DNA of 64,000 nucleotides from Tigriopus japonicus. Taxonomy: Eukaryota; Arthropoda; Copepoda; Harpacticoida; Harpacticidae. Shown in pieces: positions 49,263-62,100 of this stretch. The first letter of the stretch is position 1. Each line of letters begins with the position of its first letter. The position numbers were made by a program, and so were the translations under genes. Under the pieces are notes generated by a model. It was not told the origin of the DNA. It searched no databases and saw only the letters and a program-made list of their open reading frames with translations. The stretch lies in NCBI GenBank assembly GCA_010645155.1, contig CM021321.1:4160105-4224104 (forward strand), written 5' to 3'.

Positions 49263-49918
49263 TAAATAAACTGGAACATTGGTTCAAATTTCTCTCCTGG
49301 CAAAACCACTTCCAAAGCGCAATTTTTTTGCGTGTAAAGCAACCTCACAATGTATGTGAGTCTTTGGTCCAGACTTCTAGAGGTCCATATTATTTGACGC
49401 AAAGCGTGCGTCAAACCCGACTTCTTAGCATGCGTGTCGCGTGTTTTTCGTTATTGTTACGGGCTTGCCTCCATCCTATTCATGGATGGAATTATGTAGT
49501 CCATGTCCTCCCCCTCTGGGAAAAATAAATGACCAAGGTGTCGTGGATTCAGTTCAGGCCTCGATGAGCTCCAATTAAGTTGGTCGTTGCATGTCTCCAT
49601 GTCTCTCAGGGAATGTTAAGGAAGTGAATTTGGAGAAACTCTTCATAAACCAAGTCAGACGTATCATCATTTGACAGTTTGTGAACCATAAACTGATTCA
49701 TTTAGGCTTGTTGGTTGCAAGAGTCACAAGTTGGTTATTGTAGCCGATAGACGGACAGTATTTTCAGCGTGTCCTCAGGCAGAACCCACCAAAAGCCGGT
49801 TTTGGTGTCAAGTTACGTGTTTTGATGAAGCATTACATTGCACTTGAACTTGTGTAAGATCAATCTTGTTTCAAAGTGTTTCCGTTGACGAACGTTGAGT
49901 TATCTACTTCTTAAAAGA
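49263..49918. other. Probable 5' region of the DUF4174 gene
   Basis: No separate gene was recognised. A good splice donor (AATG|GTAAGT) at 49922 suggests a 5' exon ending at 49921. Confidence 0.4.
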
Positions 49919-50659
49919 ATGGTAAGTGATACTTTTTGATAATGTTGGGTGGCAACATTTTATTTTGAAATATTGAACAGTAATTTCAGGCGCAATTAAT
50001 ACTTTTAGTCTCTTATTTCTTTCCTTACTTTTAGTTCGATACGAGATTATCAAATTTTCGCATTGTTCCACATGAAAATAGTAAAAACAGCATACTCAAA
50101 GAAATCAGGCATTTTTTAAAATTCTGATTTTGAGCATATGATAGTCATTTAGTTGGAAACCCTAAAATGCGAATATTTAATTACTTGAATGTTCATGCAT
50201 TTAAGCAAGTTCTTATCAAACATTCTTTTGAGTCTAATCATTGGCAAGGGCAGGTCTTACTTGCTTTGAACGTGTAACATACCAAAAATTTTCCGATGAT
50301 TTGTGTTTCTCAAGGTCCATCACAAAACACTTTACATTTTTGCTTTATCGTTATCAAAAGTTCCTCATATTTGAATAAAAACCCTCAAAGGTGTGATTAA
50401 AATAACATTAAACCATATATCCAGTTGAACTCAAAGTTCCATGTGGTACGCAATTCATCACACATGACTTACGTAATCAAGTCAAGATTCGCACTTAATG
50501 TAATTTGGTGTTCCCTATCTTTCAAAGTCCAAATAATGGATCCCAAGCACCTAGATGAGCACTAGGACAGTCAATATTGATTTTCAGGCCATTATCGGAC
50601 CCAAAAAGCTCACTCTGAAAAGAGTTACCTCATATTCTTTCGTAAAATTCCAGCAAGCC

Positions 50660-52751
50660 ATGACTGGGAAGCACGTGAGCGTGTCTCTTCTCTGCATGAT
50701 TCCATTCCTGGGGATCACTCAGCCAGCCATCATTACTGCGCCTTCCGCTCAAGAGTACTTGGGTCAGTTCCAATACTTCCGCACGTGGACCGACAAGCGG
50801 AGATTAATCGTGGTTCACGGGAAAGATGCAGACCTGGATCGGATGCTGCAAGATGCCATTTACCAATACCGATGCGATCTTGCCACAAGGAACATCAACA
50901 TTGGTAATATAATTTTGAATCTTTGGAAAGTAAGGACACTCAGTTGGAAGCTCAATGTTTTAGTTGAGATGAGTTGTTCATAGGAAACGGAACAACCGCT
51001 AAACCCTAACAAAGATTTTTCAGATACTTTGAAAGATGTGGATGGGTTTTCCTTAAATTTCCCTTAACTTTGCCGTCAGCTAAGCTTCGAGTGAGGTTCA
51101 TTTGCGAATTATAGATGGCAGAGTAAATTGTTATGTTCTTTTGAAACGCCCATCATCCATCAATAAATTAGAGAAGTTTGTAGATCTAAAAAGACTGAAA
51201 TAGAGTATTGATCAGGGATGGTATTTAACACTTTACGAAGTTGTTAATGTAAAAAAACATCATTTTTTGTTCTGCACAAACTTTTGAGGCACTTGGATCA
51301 TACAAAAGTTGTATTCTCATTTGTTTTATGACATACGCATTCTGAAAAGCAATAGGACATGAATAAGGTTGCTTCAAGTGAGCGTTTTAAATCATTCCGC
51401 GGGCGGCAAAACAGGGCCGTTGGCTGTGCTGAGCTGCTCAGCCCATTTTGGCGAATCCAAGTTTTTCCCATTTTAACGTGCATTTGATGATTCTAGGTCC
51501 CTGGAAACGATCTTAATTTTACGTTTTGATCCCTCTGCTTTCACTTGGTTGAAAATATGCCCAATTTGTTTGCTTGAAAATGATACAGAAAAGATTAGAT
51601 CTTAACAGAAAGAAGCGTTAAAAAATATTGCATTTCTCTATATGTTAAGTATTTTGAAATATTGAAATGATTCTTTGGAACCCACTGAATAAATCCGCAT
51701 CTTAATATTAGTGTTTGGATCAATGTTAAGTCCTATTTTTGCAATAGCACAAGGCCTGCTTTTTTGCTTTTAAATCAATCACCCTAATATTATTTTTTTG
51801 CATATTATTGACCCAATTCCAGCCAAGGTATCCTTAAGTGAAATACCGATCGTTTCCAAGGACCTAGAATCATCAAATGCTCGTCAAAATGGGAAAAACT
51901 TGGATTCGCCAAAATGGGCTGAGCAGCTCAGCACAGCCAACGGCCCTGTTTTGCCGCCCGCGGAATGATTTAAAACGCTCACTTGGAGCAACCTTGTGCA
52001 TGTCTAATTATGGTTTGACTTGCACGGGTTAAAGGAGGCAAAATAGCCGCGCGGTCTGACGCGTCTATAACAGAAAACATGCAAGTCTTTATCAGATGGC
52101 AGTAGTTCAAATCCCATTGTTGATTAGAACCCAAAATCCATTTTTCAAGTGATTTTCTTCCTTTTAGGCATTAATAATACGCCTACGTTAAAAAAGAGAA
52201 AAGAAGTGATGTGCAACATTTTCATGCTCACCGCGAAAAAAAAAATGTTTTGAACGGCCGTTCTCAGCAGAGTCAACTTATCTTTATCCTATTTTAACCT
52301 GGTTACAACTGGCCGCTAACCTGGTCTCTATGGTTATCTATGGTCAATGGGACTGTTAATCTGGTTATTAGCCAAATTAAGCTCTTCACATTTTTATCTG
52401 CCGAAATTTAGTAAAATGTTTGTTCGTTTGTTCATTTCAGTCACATTAGGCGAGACAAAGGGTTTGGAGACCATTTTCTACCATTCTGAGGACAATCGTC
52501 GAGACTTTGTTCAGACCAATGATTTGGAGCCTCGCTTACGAGAGGATCTTCTGACGTATTTTCACACCCTCTACCGTGATCTTCCTCTACACAATCATTG
52601 GTGTCTTTTGATTGGCTATGATGGAGGTCGTAAACGAATGTACCGCAAAGTCAAATTCGTGTCCATTTTCGACAAGATCGACAGTATGCCCATGCGTCAG
52701 AGGGAAATCGAGCAACAGAGGAAAAAGATGATTAGTTGTAACGGAGTTTAG
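50660..52751 (+). CDS. Small secreted DUF4174 (SRPX/CCDC80 C-terminal-like) protein
   Basis: Two coding exons, 50660-50903 and 52441-52751, joined ATTG|GTAATA to TTTCAG|TC in phase; 184 aa. The start is chosen at MTGKHVSVSLLCMIPFLG because a signal peptide follows directly. A frame open further upstream to an acceptor at 50587, with the possible 5' exon ending in ATG at 49919-49921, would add about 25 non-signal residues. The mature part reads KRRLIVVHGKDADLDRML, YQYRCDLATRNINIVTLGE, CLLIGYDGGRKRMY and IFDKIDSMPMRQREI. These match the order and spacing of DUF4174 (thioredoxin-like) domains in extracellular-matrix proteins CCDC80 and SRPX/SRPX2. Here the domain stands alone, without sushi repeats. 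The family role is adhesion or matrix-related; the exact function is unknown. Confidence 0.75.
51356..52004. repeat. Long inverted repeat (2 x 157 bp) in an intron
   Basis: Arms 51356-51512 and 51848-52004, equal in length, are reverse complements with about seven differences and no indels. 335 bp lie between. The arms include CGCGGGCGGCAAAACAGGG and an internal near-palindrome CTGAGCTGCTCAG. The whole lies in the intron of the + strand DUF4174 gene, so the transcript would carry a long hairpin. Confidence 0.85.
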
Positions 52752-52753
52752 GC

Positions 52754-52759
52754 AATAAA
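52754..52759 (+). promoter_or_regulatory. Polyadenylation signal of the DUF4174 gene
   Basis: AATAAA begins 3 nt after the TAG stop. Confidence 0.55.
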
Positions 52760-54020
52760 CAGTATTTTTTTTGCATAATTGTGTCTTAACATTTTGAAGG
52801 TGCAACATTAGGCATAATTCATTTTGGCATGTTATTTATTCCGCTTGGTTCCTTGGTTTTAGTCGGTGGGTTTAGATCCAACTAGTGTGATCACAAATAC
52901 CAGGAAAAATATTTGCAAAAAAGTGACAAAATATCCAATTTATATTTTCTTCCAACCCCAAAATATTTGGAAAAAAGCCGGATATCTAAGAAATATTTAT
53001 TTGACACGGACATTTTTTGGTATTTTTGTCTGTGTGAACCGATTTCCCAAATTTGATTTTGGTGAATTTGCTGCATATAACGGTTTTTCGAGGCAAACTT
53101 GACTTGTTATTGATTTTAATAATACAAATTTCAATTTGCCTCAGTAGATGGCGCAGTTTTTTTTCGTGTTTGACAGTAGTTTTGGTTGTGAATGTCTAAT
53201 CTCAAAACAAATTCCATTTTCTGGAGATTTTTGTATTTTGGGTAAGCCCTTTTGAACATTGGTCATTCATTTACATTCCCCAATTTTGCCTGAAATAGTT
53301 TTTCTGACTCAAATATTCGAGATTTTTTATTTTTTATTTTTATTTTAAAAAACATTTGGTAATATGGTTTTAAGGTTAGGAACCAAAAATTGTCAGCACC
53401 TCGGAGAAATTTAGTCGTGGAAAAGAACTAAAGCATTAACTAAAGCATGTTCTATTGAAGACAAATGAGCAAGAACCTTCGAGTCAAGAGAACATCAGGT
53501 ACTTGTCGCTCCTATATATTTATAATAAAAGTGATCAAATATATTTCACTCGTGCATTCTTAGAAGTTTTTCTTTTCTCTTCATGCAAGTGTAGGTTTTA
53601 TTTTTCTTCTTTTAGAGTGATGTAACAAACCAAATGCTAGGAACGACATAATTGTATGTATCGAGTAATGAAGACTACGCCACACAGAGCAGCCAACGTC
53701 AGATTTGTTCTTGCAGCAGGAATAGTAATAATAATATTAATCATAGTAATAATGATGATGATGAAAGGAATAGGAGTGGTAGAAGTAATCAAGATAGCAA
53801 TTACAATCATAAGAATGATAATTTAGGAATTGCTGTCGTAATAGTGGTAGTTTTGGTAATCACCCAAAGGTCTTCTCATTCATGAACAATATATTAAGAT
53901 CTGACAATGTTTTTCTCATGTTTCAATTGCAAATATTGATCCACCATTGTCCTAGACGCTCTTCCATGCGGATTCACTCCACTCCACTAGATGGCGACCT
54001 ACATAGAAGCTCCTATCCAA
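52760..54020. other. Spacer between converging DUF4174 and WDR20-like genes
   Basis: AT-rich. Simple repeats at about 53723-53765 (AAT/ATG trinucleotides). A TTTATT at 53597 could be the AATAAA of the - strand WDR20 gene, 420 nt past its stop. Confidence 0.4.
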
Positions 54021-57000
54021 TTAGACAATGGTCCCTGACGATGTAGGCTCTCTTGTTGTTGAAGAAGTCGGAGGAGGAGGGGGATTATTTGGACTTGGGG
54101 CCGGACTACTGACAGTCCCAATAGAGCCCTGAGGCATTGGCGCAGATGAAGGTGGAGGAAGAGATGGAGGGGGACTCCCCGGACACATCATACCCGAATA
54201 ACTATTGCTCTACAACGCCAGAGTGATCAGGGTAAAGGTTAGTTAAAAACGCAAGACGGACTCTGTAGCCTACTCACCACTCTGCCCGGTCTGGCCCAAG
54301 TACACACCAAGCCTTCTTGGCAGGCCGTCACGAGGCATTCTTCGCGAAAAACCAGGGCCGTAAGGCGCTCGTGGGCAATTTTCTTCATCACAAGGGGCTC
54401 GATCAGTGGGATCTCGTTCAGTCTTGGACACTGGGGCGAGCCCAACTTCACATATTCAGGAATGGCTCCATTCAGGGCGGAATTCCCAGCTTGACCCATC
54501 CCCCCTGGAGTGCCACTTTTGCCGTTCAAGGTCTGACTATTACTAGCTTTATCACCACTGCTCTTTCCAGTTAGGGAGAAGTTCCGTTTGGGTTCCTTAT
54601 TCTTATCACTGAAGTTCAGGGCTGCCAATCGCTGGCTCAAAGACGTCGAAGTGGACACACTGCCTGATGAAGCCACGGAAGCTGTGTCCCCAGAGGCTAG
54701 ACCTGAGTCTTTGCTGGATGAGGAGCCACTTGTGTGCGCCAACGGAGGCGAGGCTGACGACAACGAGATATGGACCTGACTGGCCGACTGGGCAGTACTA
54801 TCTTGACTAGGAGGCGAACTGGTTTTTCCTGCGGAAAACGCACCCATTTGGGAGGCCTTTTTTAACGTGTCCTCAGTGATGTCCCAGAGGCCAATCTGGG
54901 TGTCTTCACCAACGGAGCCAAAGCGGTAGCAAGTCACGTGCTGGTCACTTAATGGGGATAGGACTGGTGTGGGAGGGATGTGATGATGCTGATGGTTGCT
55001 CAGGTTGCAGTTGGCACCGCCATTTTGTTGACTAGGTAGGGAACTGTCCTCCTCATCAGAGCCTGAGAAGTCCAGACCGTCGGGCACTTCCCCGTAGCTC
55101 AGGTTGTATGCATCGAAGGCCACTTGTGATACCCAGGACTGATGGCCCTGACCCCTGACCACTACCCGTTTCTCGATGACACTGTACACTGTGACTAGGT
55201 CGTCCTCGCCCCCCATAACTAGGTATTTACCATCGGGTGACCAATCCACGCAAAGGAGACCCCCAAAGTAGGACTTGGCAATACCAATAAGCTCCATTTT
55301 GTCATAGTCGAACACTCTGAGGTAGCCGTCCTGAGAGGCCACAGCCAGAAAATGTCCACATGGCGAGAAGGCAAACTCATTAATGGCCCCTAGACCCACT
55401 GACCACCTGTAGATTGGATTTCGGGAGCTCTTGGTCTTGCACGTGGATATGGAGTAGCCCTCTCCACTTTTGAAGGACTGATACACGGGGGCTGTGGGTG
55501 GACAGGCCAGGTCCTGATTGTAGATGTACATGTGCCCTGACGAGTAGGACACAATGAAGGAATGGGGTGAGCCGGGAATCCACTTGATGCAGGTCACACG
55601 AGACTTTTCGATGAGGCGCTAAAGTGAAAGAAAGAGTCAGTTAATTGAATGAAAGTCTTGCTTGATATTTGTATTCAAGGTTGTTGTGTTGTTTGGTTAC
55701 CTCTTCGTTGTAGAGCTTTGACAAATCTTTCCGAATTGGATCCACCAACTGAATCTGTCCTAAGGAGAAACCAATGAGGAGAGGCATAATATCACTGTTG
55801 GGAGACACCGGTCCAAAGTCATGGCACGTGGGACAAGTGCCTTTGTATGTCCTTTTATCGATGGGCTTATTGAGATCGCCGGCCTGAAACCAACCAAAGA
55901 TGGAAACATTACGTCATTTCACATGATATTTTGTTCTTTTTACAAATATTGAGCCATTGGCCAACGTTGAATATTGCTATTAATCAAAACGGACAATTTA
56001 CTCCCAAAGCAAGTCAACTTTTGGAAATTCACGTTAATGGATATTAATCAATTACTACATCGAGACTTTGTAGAAAAGAAAATGTGTTCTAATTCACCTA
56101 TTTTTACTTTATCCTCATTTGCGCTGATGGCTTCTCAAAGATATTTTAAGGCGCCTCTAATTTTACTGAATCGTTGAAATTGTTCTGTAATAATGAGGAA
56201 TCAAGGCTATAATAATGAGTAGTGCGGCCGAAAATATTCAATTTTGTAGCCCAAATATTTAAACAATATTTAAGAAAAAAACATAAAAATATTTAAAAAA
56301 AATATTTAAATCACAACCAAATATTTAAATTTGTGAAGAGTTTTGGTGAATAAATTGGCAGTTCTGAAAATTTTGATTAACAAATCCAAATATTTGATGA
56401 AAAATTGGAAATGGCAGAAATATAAATTAACAAATCTTTCGTGCTAAACAATCATATTATGCAATTAAAATTGGTTATTCTTGACAGACCCTATTTATAC
56501 CCTACATTTAATTAATATTTTACTGCCTAAGGTTTGCTTGAATATTCAAACCACAGATTCCCAGATTCATCCTTTTTTTCTTGTTGGAGTTACGGTTTTG
56601 TTTTAGCTTAAACTAATTTTCGAGGCCAAGCTGAGCAAAACGTTTATTTACCACGCATATTTTTGATTTGAGTTTGCCTATTCCCCTCAAAGAGTCGAAA
56701 AAAATTGGAAGATTTTGACAATGTAGTCTTTGGAAAGGTCAGATTTCTTGTCAAAATTTCAAAAGATTTACTGAAATTATGGAGATTCTTGAAATATTGC
56801 GATGAAAAAAAGAGAATTTTCCTTTAATTTTGTGAGAAAAGGCCAAATATTTAAAAACTGCTCAAAAACGCAAAATATTAAAATTAAATACCTTATATTT
56901 AATTCAATATTTTCGGCAGCTCTAATAATGAGGCTGCGTATATTATCGAGTTCTGATACAGTCAAAAACACGATATGAGGTCTCTCTAAAGCGTGCTTGA

Positions 57001-57980
57001 AAATTGAAGTTCAAACATTTCCTTTCTCTCAAATGTTTGGTTCACTAGAACTAGTATTATTTAAGTTATTGGAGAAATCTACTTTGGCTGAACATTTCTG
57101 AAGGACGCCATAAAATTTTGTTTTATCAAATTAGAACAGGCCAAATAGATTTCAACAATATTTAGGGTGCAGACAAACACAGGAAGGAGTTGGAATAAGT
57201 GTTCAAATAATAGTTTGAAAGCATGTTTTAAATGACAATATCCGCCTTTCCACATTTGATCTAATTAACAAAACTTGATTACCAATGCTGTTTTGCTTCT
57301 ATTTCTCTTTGAAACTTCATATTGACTTCTTTAGCTCAAATGAACACCTTGTGCAGCAAAAGCGATGATTGATTTAAAGAAATCAGTTGAAGTTTTGACA
57401 TTATCCAATGAATAACCCTCACATGCCCTACTTCAAGTAAGCTTCTAGACATCAGACAAAATCAAAACCTATTGCAAAACAGAGCCGTAGTTGTTCTTAC
57501 CCTCTTCACTCCTTTATATGGGTACACAAAGATCTCCTTGCCAAAGTTGAAGGTAATCTTCTCTCCACAATATTGTGAAGGGCTAGAGGTCAGCGTGCTT
57601 CCGCCCGCGCCGCTATTCGGCGTGGCGCAACCACTGCGCTCATCGCCATTAGAGGAAGAAGCACCCGAGCTATTCAGTGAGCTAGAGCGCGCCGGAATAG
57701 CTGGCGCAAAGGAAAGGCGCACAGGGGCGCCCAGGGCGCCCACATTGCCGCTAGCTGCGCTGGCCCCTGCGCCTCCAGCAGCGGCACTCAACATGCCATC
57801 CCGCGCTAGTGAAGCAGGCCCGCTGTAGTCTAGCCTAGAGCTGGGCTTGGCATATTTGGGATAGCTCATGAGAGTGTACAGGCCTTCACGGGTCATGAAC
57901 TGGGTTTTGAGCTCGGGTGTGGGCTCGCCACGCCCATTGGCTCCACCAGGCATGCCCAATCCGTTCAGTGGATCCATCAT
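54021..57980 (-). CDS. WDR20: WDR20 homologue (WD40-repeat cofactor of USP12/USP46)
   Basis: Four exons on -: 57980-57501, 55883-55701, 55618-54278, 54209-54021, all phase 0; 730 aa. The family N-terminus KTQFMTREGLYTLMSYPKY is at 25-43, followed by an Ala/Ser/Gly-rich insert (51-138), then EKITFNFGKEIFVYPYKG. Exon 2 gives DLNKPIDKRTYKGTCPTCHDFG. Exon 3 carries the WD40 propeller (RVTCIKWIPGSPHSF, NEFAFSPCGHFLAVASQDG, CVDWSPDGKYLVMGGEDDL), a Ser-rich insert, and the hallmark KKIAHERLTALVF...CLVTACQEG. In vertebrates WDR20 binds and activates the USP12-UAF1 deubiquitinase. The Pro-rich last exon (62 aa, NNPPPPPTSSTT) extends beyond the usual end of the vertebrate protein. The first intron is 1.6 kb. 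The first exon is markedly GC-richer than its surroundings. Confidence 0.93.
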
Positions 57981-58227
57981 GATGAGCTTGTGTCAAAGCA
58001 TGTCCTATTGCTGAATGGATGATGGTCCACGGGGGGTCAAGACCCAAAGTTGGACGAGTTATGGGAAGTGGGTGGATGTCAAATCAATTTCACGGGCAGA
58101 TGGAATCACGGGTAGTGATTGTTGAGATTTTTCTTAAGTAGTACACTGCTTGTAGAACAGTAGTACAGCACTACACAGAGGACCAGTTGTCCTACTGCTA
58201 CATGCATTAGCACAGCGGACGGCAATA
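57981..58227 (-). other. 5' flank of the WDR20 gene
   Basis: Presumed promoter/5' UTR region; no element could be chosen with confidence. Confidence 0.35.
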
Positions 58228-58429
58228 GAGTGACCAGATCGTTTCACAATAAATGCCCAAGGGAAAAATGGCGGTCGGTGATTTAACTTTATTTTGTTTC
58301 AGGAACAATGACATTTTGAATTGTGAATGGAAACTGGAACATCTTTCAGTCAAAACGCTCCACAAAATGGGAACAGTTGGCGCTTGTAAAGGCAATTTGA
58401 ATTGTATTATCCATGCGATCTGGTCACAC
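58228..58429. mobile_element. MITE-like element with GTGACCAGATCG termini
   Basis: Perfect 12-bp inverted termini (GTGACCAGATCG at 58230-58241, complement at 58416-58427; pairing extends to 14 bp) enclose about 175 bp. Open frames through it on both strands are not convincing. The target duplication was not resolved. Confidence 0.5.
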
Positions 58430-59123
58430 GGGGCTCCTTTCTTGTCAGGAGATTCCTGTGAAGGCCCGGGATTTCTCCATGCCTCCTCTTCATTCAGTTC
58501 CACCACTCTCAACCTTGCTGGTCACTCGACATCGAAATTGATCTCATACGGTCCAAAGTCCCATTTTTGGGAAGGTAACAACTTATAAAGACAGGGCATA
58601 TCTTAATCTTCCAACAAGACTTTTTGCTAGCAAGTAATAGAAGAGATTATTCGGATTAACTTTATTTATTCTTATCTTGTTTGTTTAACATCGAGGTTTC
58701 TTTCTCTGTTATATATTCTATATTTCTTCATGGCGAGGGTTCGGGAAGGTGTCGCTCATAAATAGTTTACCATAAAAGCAACAGTTTCATAGATTAATAG
58801 GTGTGTGTGTGTGTCTTCTTTTACATCATTCGGACACCAGGGTTCATTGTTAGATCTTCTCATTGTTCGACTGATCAGGGGAATGGATCGATATCCTTGT
58901 TCATTTTTTCACACTCACACCGGGACAGTCACGCGATTTTGCTTCTTTAACACTCCTCATTAGGAGCCATATTTCTTATTTTTTCTTGTCCGACATCCAA
59001 GTGAACACAACACAGGGAGAAAACAAAATAGCAGACGGAATCGAACTCAATTAAATGGACGCAGCGGCGATTTGCGGTTTGAGGGCGTCGATGGGAGGAG
59101 ACGCAATCGGGGTAGAAACGTCT
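58430..59123. other. Intergenic sequence, 3' side of the TRAX gene
   Basis: Contains a short GT run (58800-58814) and TTTATT near 58663, which may be the - strand polyadenylation signal. No gene was recognised. Confidence 0.4.
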
Positions 59124-62100
59124 TTAGAGGAAGGGATCGGCGGGAGATTCTCCGTCGAGCTCTTCGGAGCAAGAGGGATCGCCGTGATCGCGTGGCGGGT
59201 TCAAGAGCAAGTCGGCCAGATGCCTCTTGGACGGGAACTCGGAGCCGCGGACATTGATGCTGTAGCAAGCGTTCTCCACCTGGAAACACACAATAGCATC
59301 ATGGTTAATTATGCAGAGGGTAAACTTGGAATCATTTTTTGCTAAATACGAATGAATTGGTGAGGGACCGAAATTTTGGTTTTGGTTGAGCCAGACGAAA
59401 CAAAAAATAATTATGATAAAATTAACTTGACAAAATATTGAAATTAACACCATGTCTCGACCTAAGCTTCATCCTTTCATATAATTCAAAATCAAAGAGT
59501 ATTTCGTTTGTTTGATCATCAATCCCCGTCCATTACTAAGTTCAACATGAATTTTTAAATTTATTTTCCCCACTTCATTACCCTGTAGGACATACATTTA
59601 TTGAATGTATCGGTCTCCGGATTACTTCAGATATTTCAATCAATCTAGATTGCGTTATGGCCCCCCAATTATCGAAAAAAAGGAATCACTTGAATGAAAA
59701 ATTTCATCCGACATTTTCAAAAGGTTTGAGGATTCCTGTGCAACGTTTCTCTTTCCAAACTACATTTTTCCATTAACTTTGGTTGGCCACTACATTGAAC
59801 TAAAAGTATGTCCATTTTTCCTTCGATAAATGTCGAAATTGAGAATAGCAAAATAATTATTTTCTTATCAACTAATTATTTACTACCTAATTAGGCCGGA
59901 CGACGCATCTTCAAGGAAAAAAAATCTGCTTGAAGTTTTCAATTTGCTCAGCACTTGTGCGATATCATTTTGATTTGCCTTCTCAGTCATTTCAAAGTTT
60001 CGGCGTTTGGTGCCTTCAAGTGCACAATGCATCATCATATCAAATGCATATGCGAGATGCATGGCCAACCTAATTTGGAGTAATGTATTCTTGCAAGCAA
60101 GGAATCGTACTTTTCGGAGACTCTGGTTGAGGACGTTGATCTTGCGCGCCATCTCGCGATGACTGTCTTGACGATATCCCACTTCCAAGAATCCATCGTA
60201 CATGGCATGAAGGAACTCCATGAGATCAAAGCAAGCTTGCGTGTTTCCCAGTCCAATGAAGTTGATGGCTTGACGCATGACTTCACCCGTCAAGTCGGCC
60301 AACCCCAAGACGAACTCGGTTTTGGGCACAAGAACCCGGATGGTCTCCTTGGCAGAGGTCTTTTTCGGCTCAGGGTTGCCACCCGATGAATCAGATTTGG
60401 GCTCAGGAACGGGTTCCTCTTGAGTGGCAACACTGACCGAATCTCCAGCTTCCTCGGTTTCTTGGTTATCATCTTGGACTGGGGGTTTCTACAATCAGAC
60501 CAGAAATGACATCAGACACTCAGCAAGGCTTACAAGGTAATTGATATTAAGTTACAGTCTCCTTGACTTCGTCGTCGGTCTTTGGGTCTGGGCTTTGGAC
60601 TTTGTCTTTTGGGTGATACACGTTCCTTTGGAACTGAAGCTCGTTTTGAACCTGAAGAGCAAGAACGACAAGGCATTTTCATTTTCTTCTCATACAGGGT
60701 TGGGCGTTTTTCTAGAACTAATCCTCTTTTGACTGGAGACCTATCTTTAGTCTTGAAACATTCTCAGCTGCTTATGGAGATGTTTTTAAGTTTATCAAGA
60801 ATTCATAAAAGTTCCAATCTTGACTGTCTACAGCAGGAAAAAAAAATGCACAAGACAAATCACTATGCCAAAAAGAAATGACCAGCCGATGGCCTTGTCA
60901 CTTTATGAGAATCACACATCGGCAAGATTTTTTACGAACTTTGACGTCATAGATGCACAAATTTGAATCCACTTGGAAATCAAAGGATAAATGACGTCTA
61001 TTATGCAAAAGTTTGTCAAAAAGATGATTCTGTAAATTCTATTAATCTAGCACTTTCACAAGGTCAGACTTTTTAAAAAAGTTTTGAAGTTTTAAAATCA
61101 AGACATCACATTTCATAGAATTAATTTATCTAATCAATCATAAACTGGCACGTATGATTGCGCCCACCCCTGTACTGGGGATCAGATGAGAAAGGGGGCA
61201 GCAGACATATTCAATCAATTCAAGTTGTTACCTTATCCCAAGAGATGAGCTCGTCATAACAGATGTAATGATAGAACGACAAAGCCTCCACGTACTCTTG
61301 AAGCCCTGTAAGAAAGTAGCAAGAGAAAGACCATCATCGACTACCCCACATATCTCCAATCATATGATGATTATTCATCATCGTCGATCTTACCACCAGT
61401 GTAGGCTCGAAAGAACTTGAAAGGGTCCTCGTTGGCGAGCTCAGCAGCCACAAAGTACCACAAACGCTTTCGAATGTCGGCCAATTTGGTTTCGGCTTCG
61501 CCTAGAACCGCGGCTTTGTCGTCGTCACTGAAATCAAAATTGAATTCAAAACCTTTTTGGCTGATTTGAACATTGAGAGTGGCAAGACAGAAAGGACGCA
61601 TCAGACTGGGAAGGCGTATCTAAGTACGAGATGGTTTGGTTCCTTGAATAAGCGTGATGGGTGGGAAGTGCATTCAACCAAGCAAACAACCATCCATCCA
61701 TCCATCCATCTATCTTTTCTTTCCTTCCCCATTTCCGAGGAGCAACCTCAAGTCGAAGGATGTGAAAATGCCACAAGGTCCATGAGAATGAATAATCCAA
61801 GGGAAACATACACACAAAAGAGGGAACACTTTTCCCTCACATCAACGTTATCATTCATATTCGAAGGCAACAAATGGCGTTTAGTATGTTTCCCACGCGA
61901 ACTAGCCAGATCATAATGCCGGAAACCGCTCAGGTGCCACAAATATGGAGTTATAACACATAGAGTTGAGGATGACCTTAGCCACGTTGTATATTACTAC
62001 AGCATTTTTACATTTGACGAGCAGTGCGCCATTCACTTCAGGATTCTTGGCCCTGTTCCATGGGCTTGGAAATGACATTTCCTGTCAATTAATTCCTTGA

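Noticed and set aside
54588..54779. + strand frame inside WDR20 exon 3
   Set aside because: Antisense shadow of the Ser-rich insert.
57472..57828. 118-codon + frame over WDR20 exon 1
   Set aside because: Arises from the GC-rich Ala/Ser/Gly codons of the - strand exon.
58253..58588. Coding frames around the GTGACCAGATCG element
   Set aside because: They run across the inverted-terminus element on both strands and have no recognisable domain.
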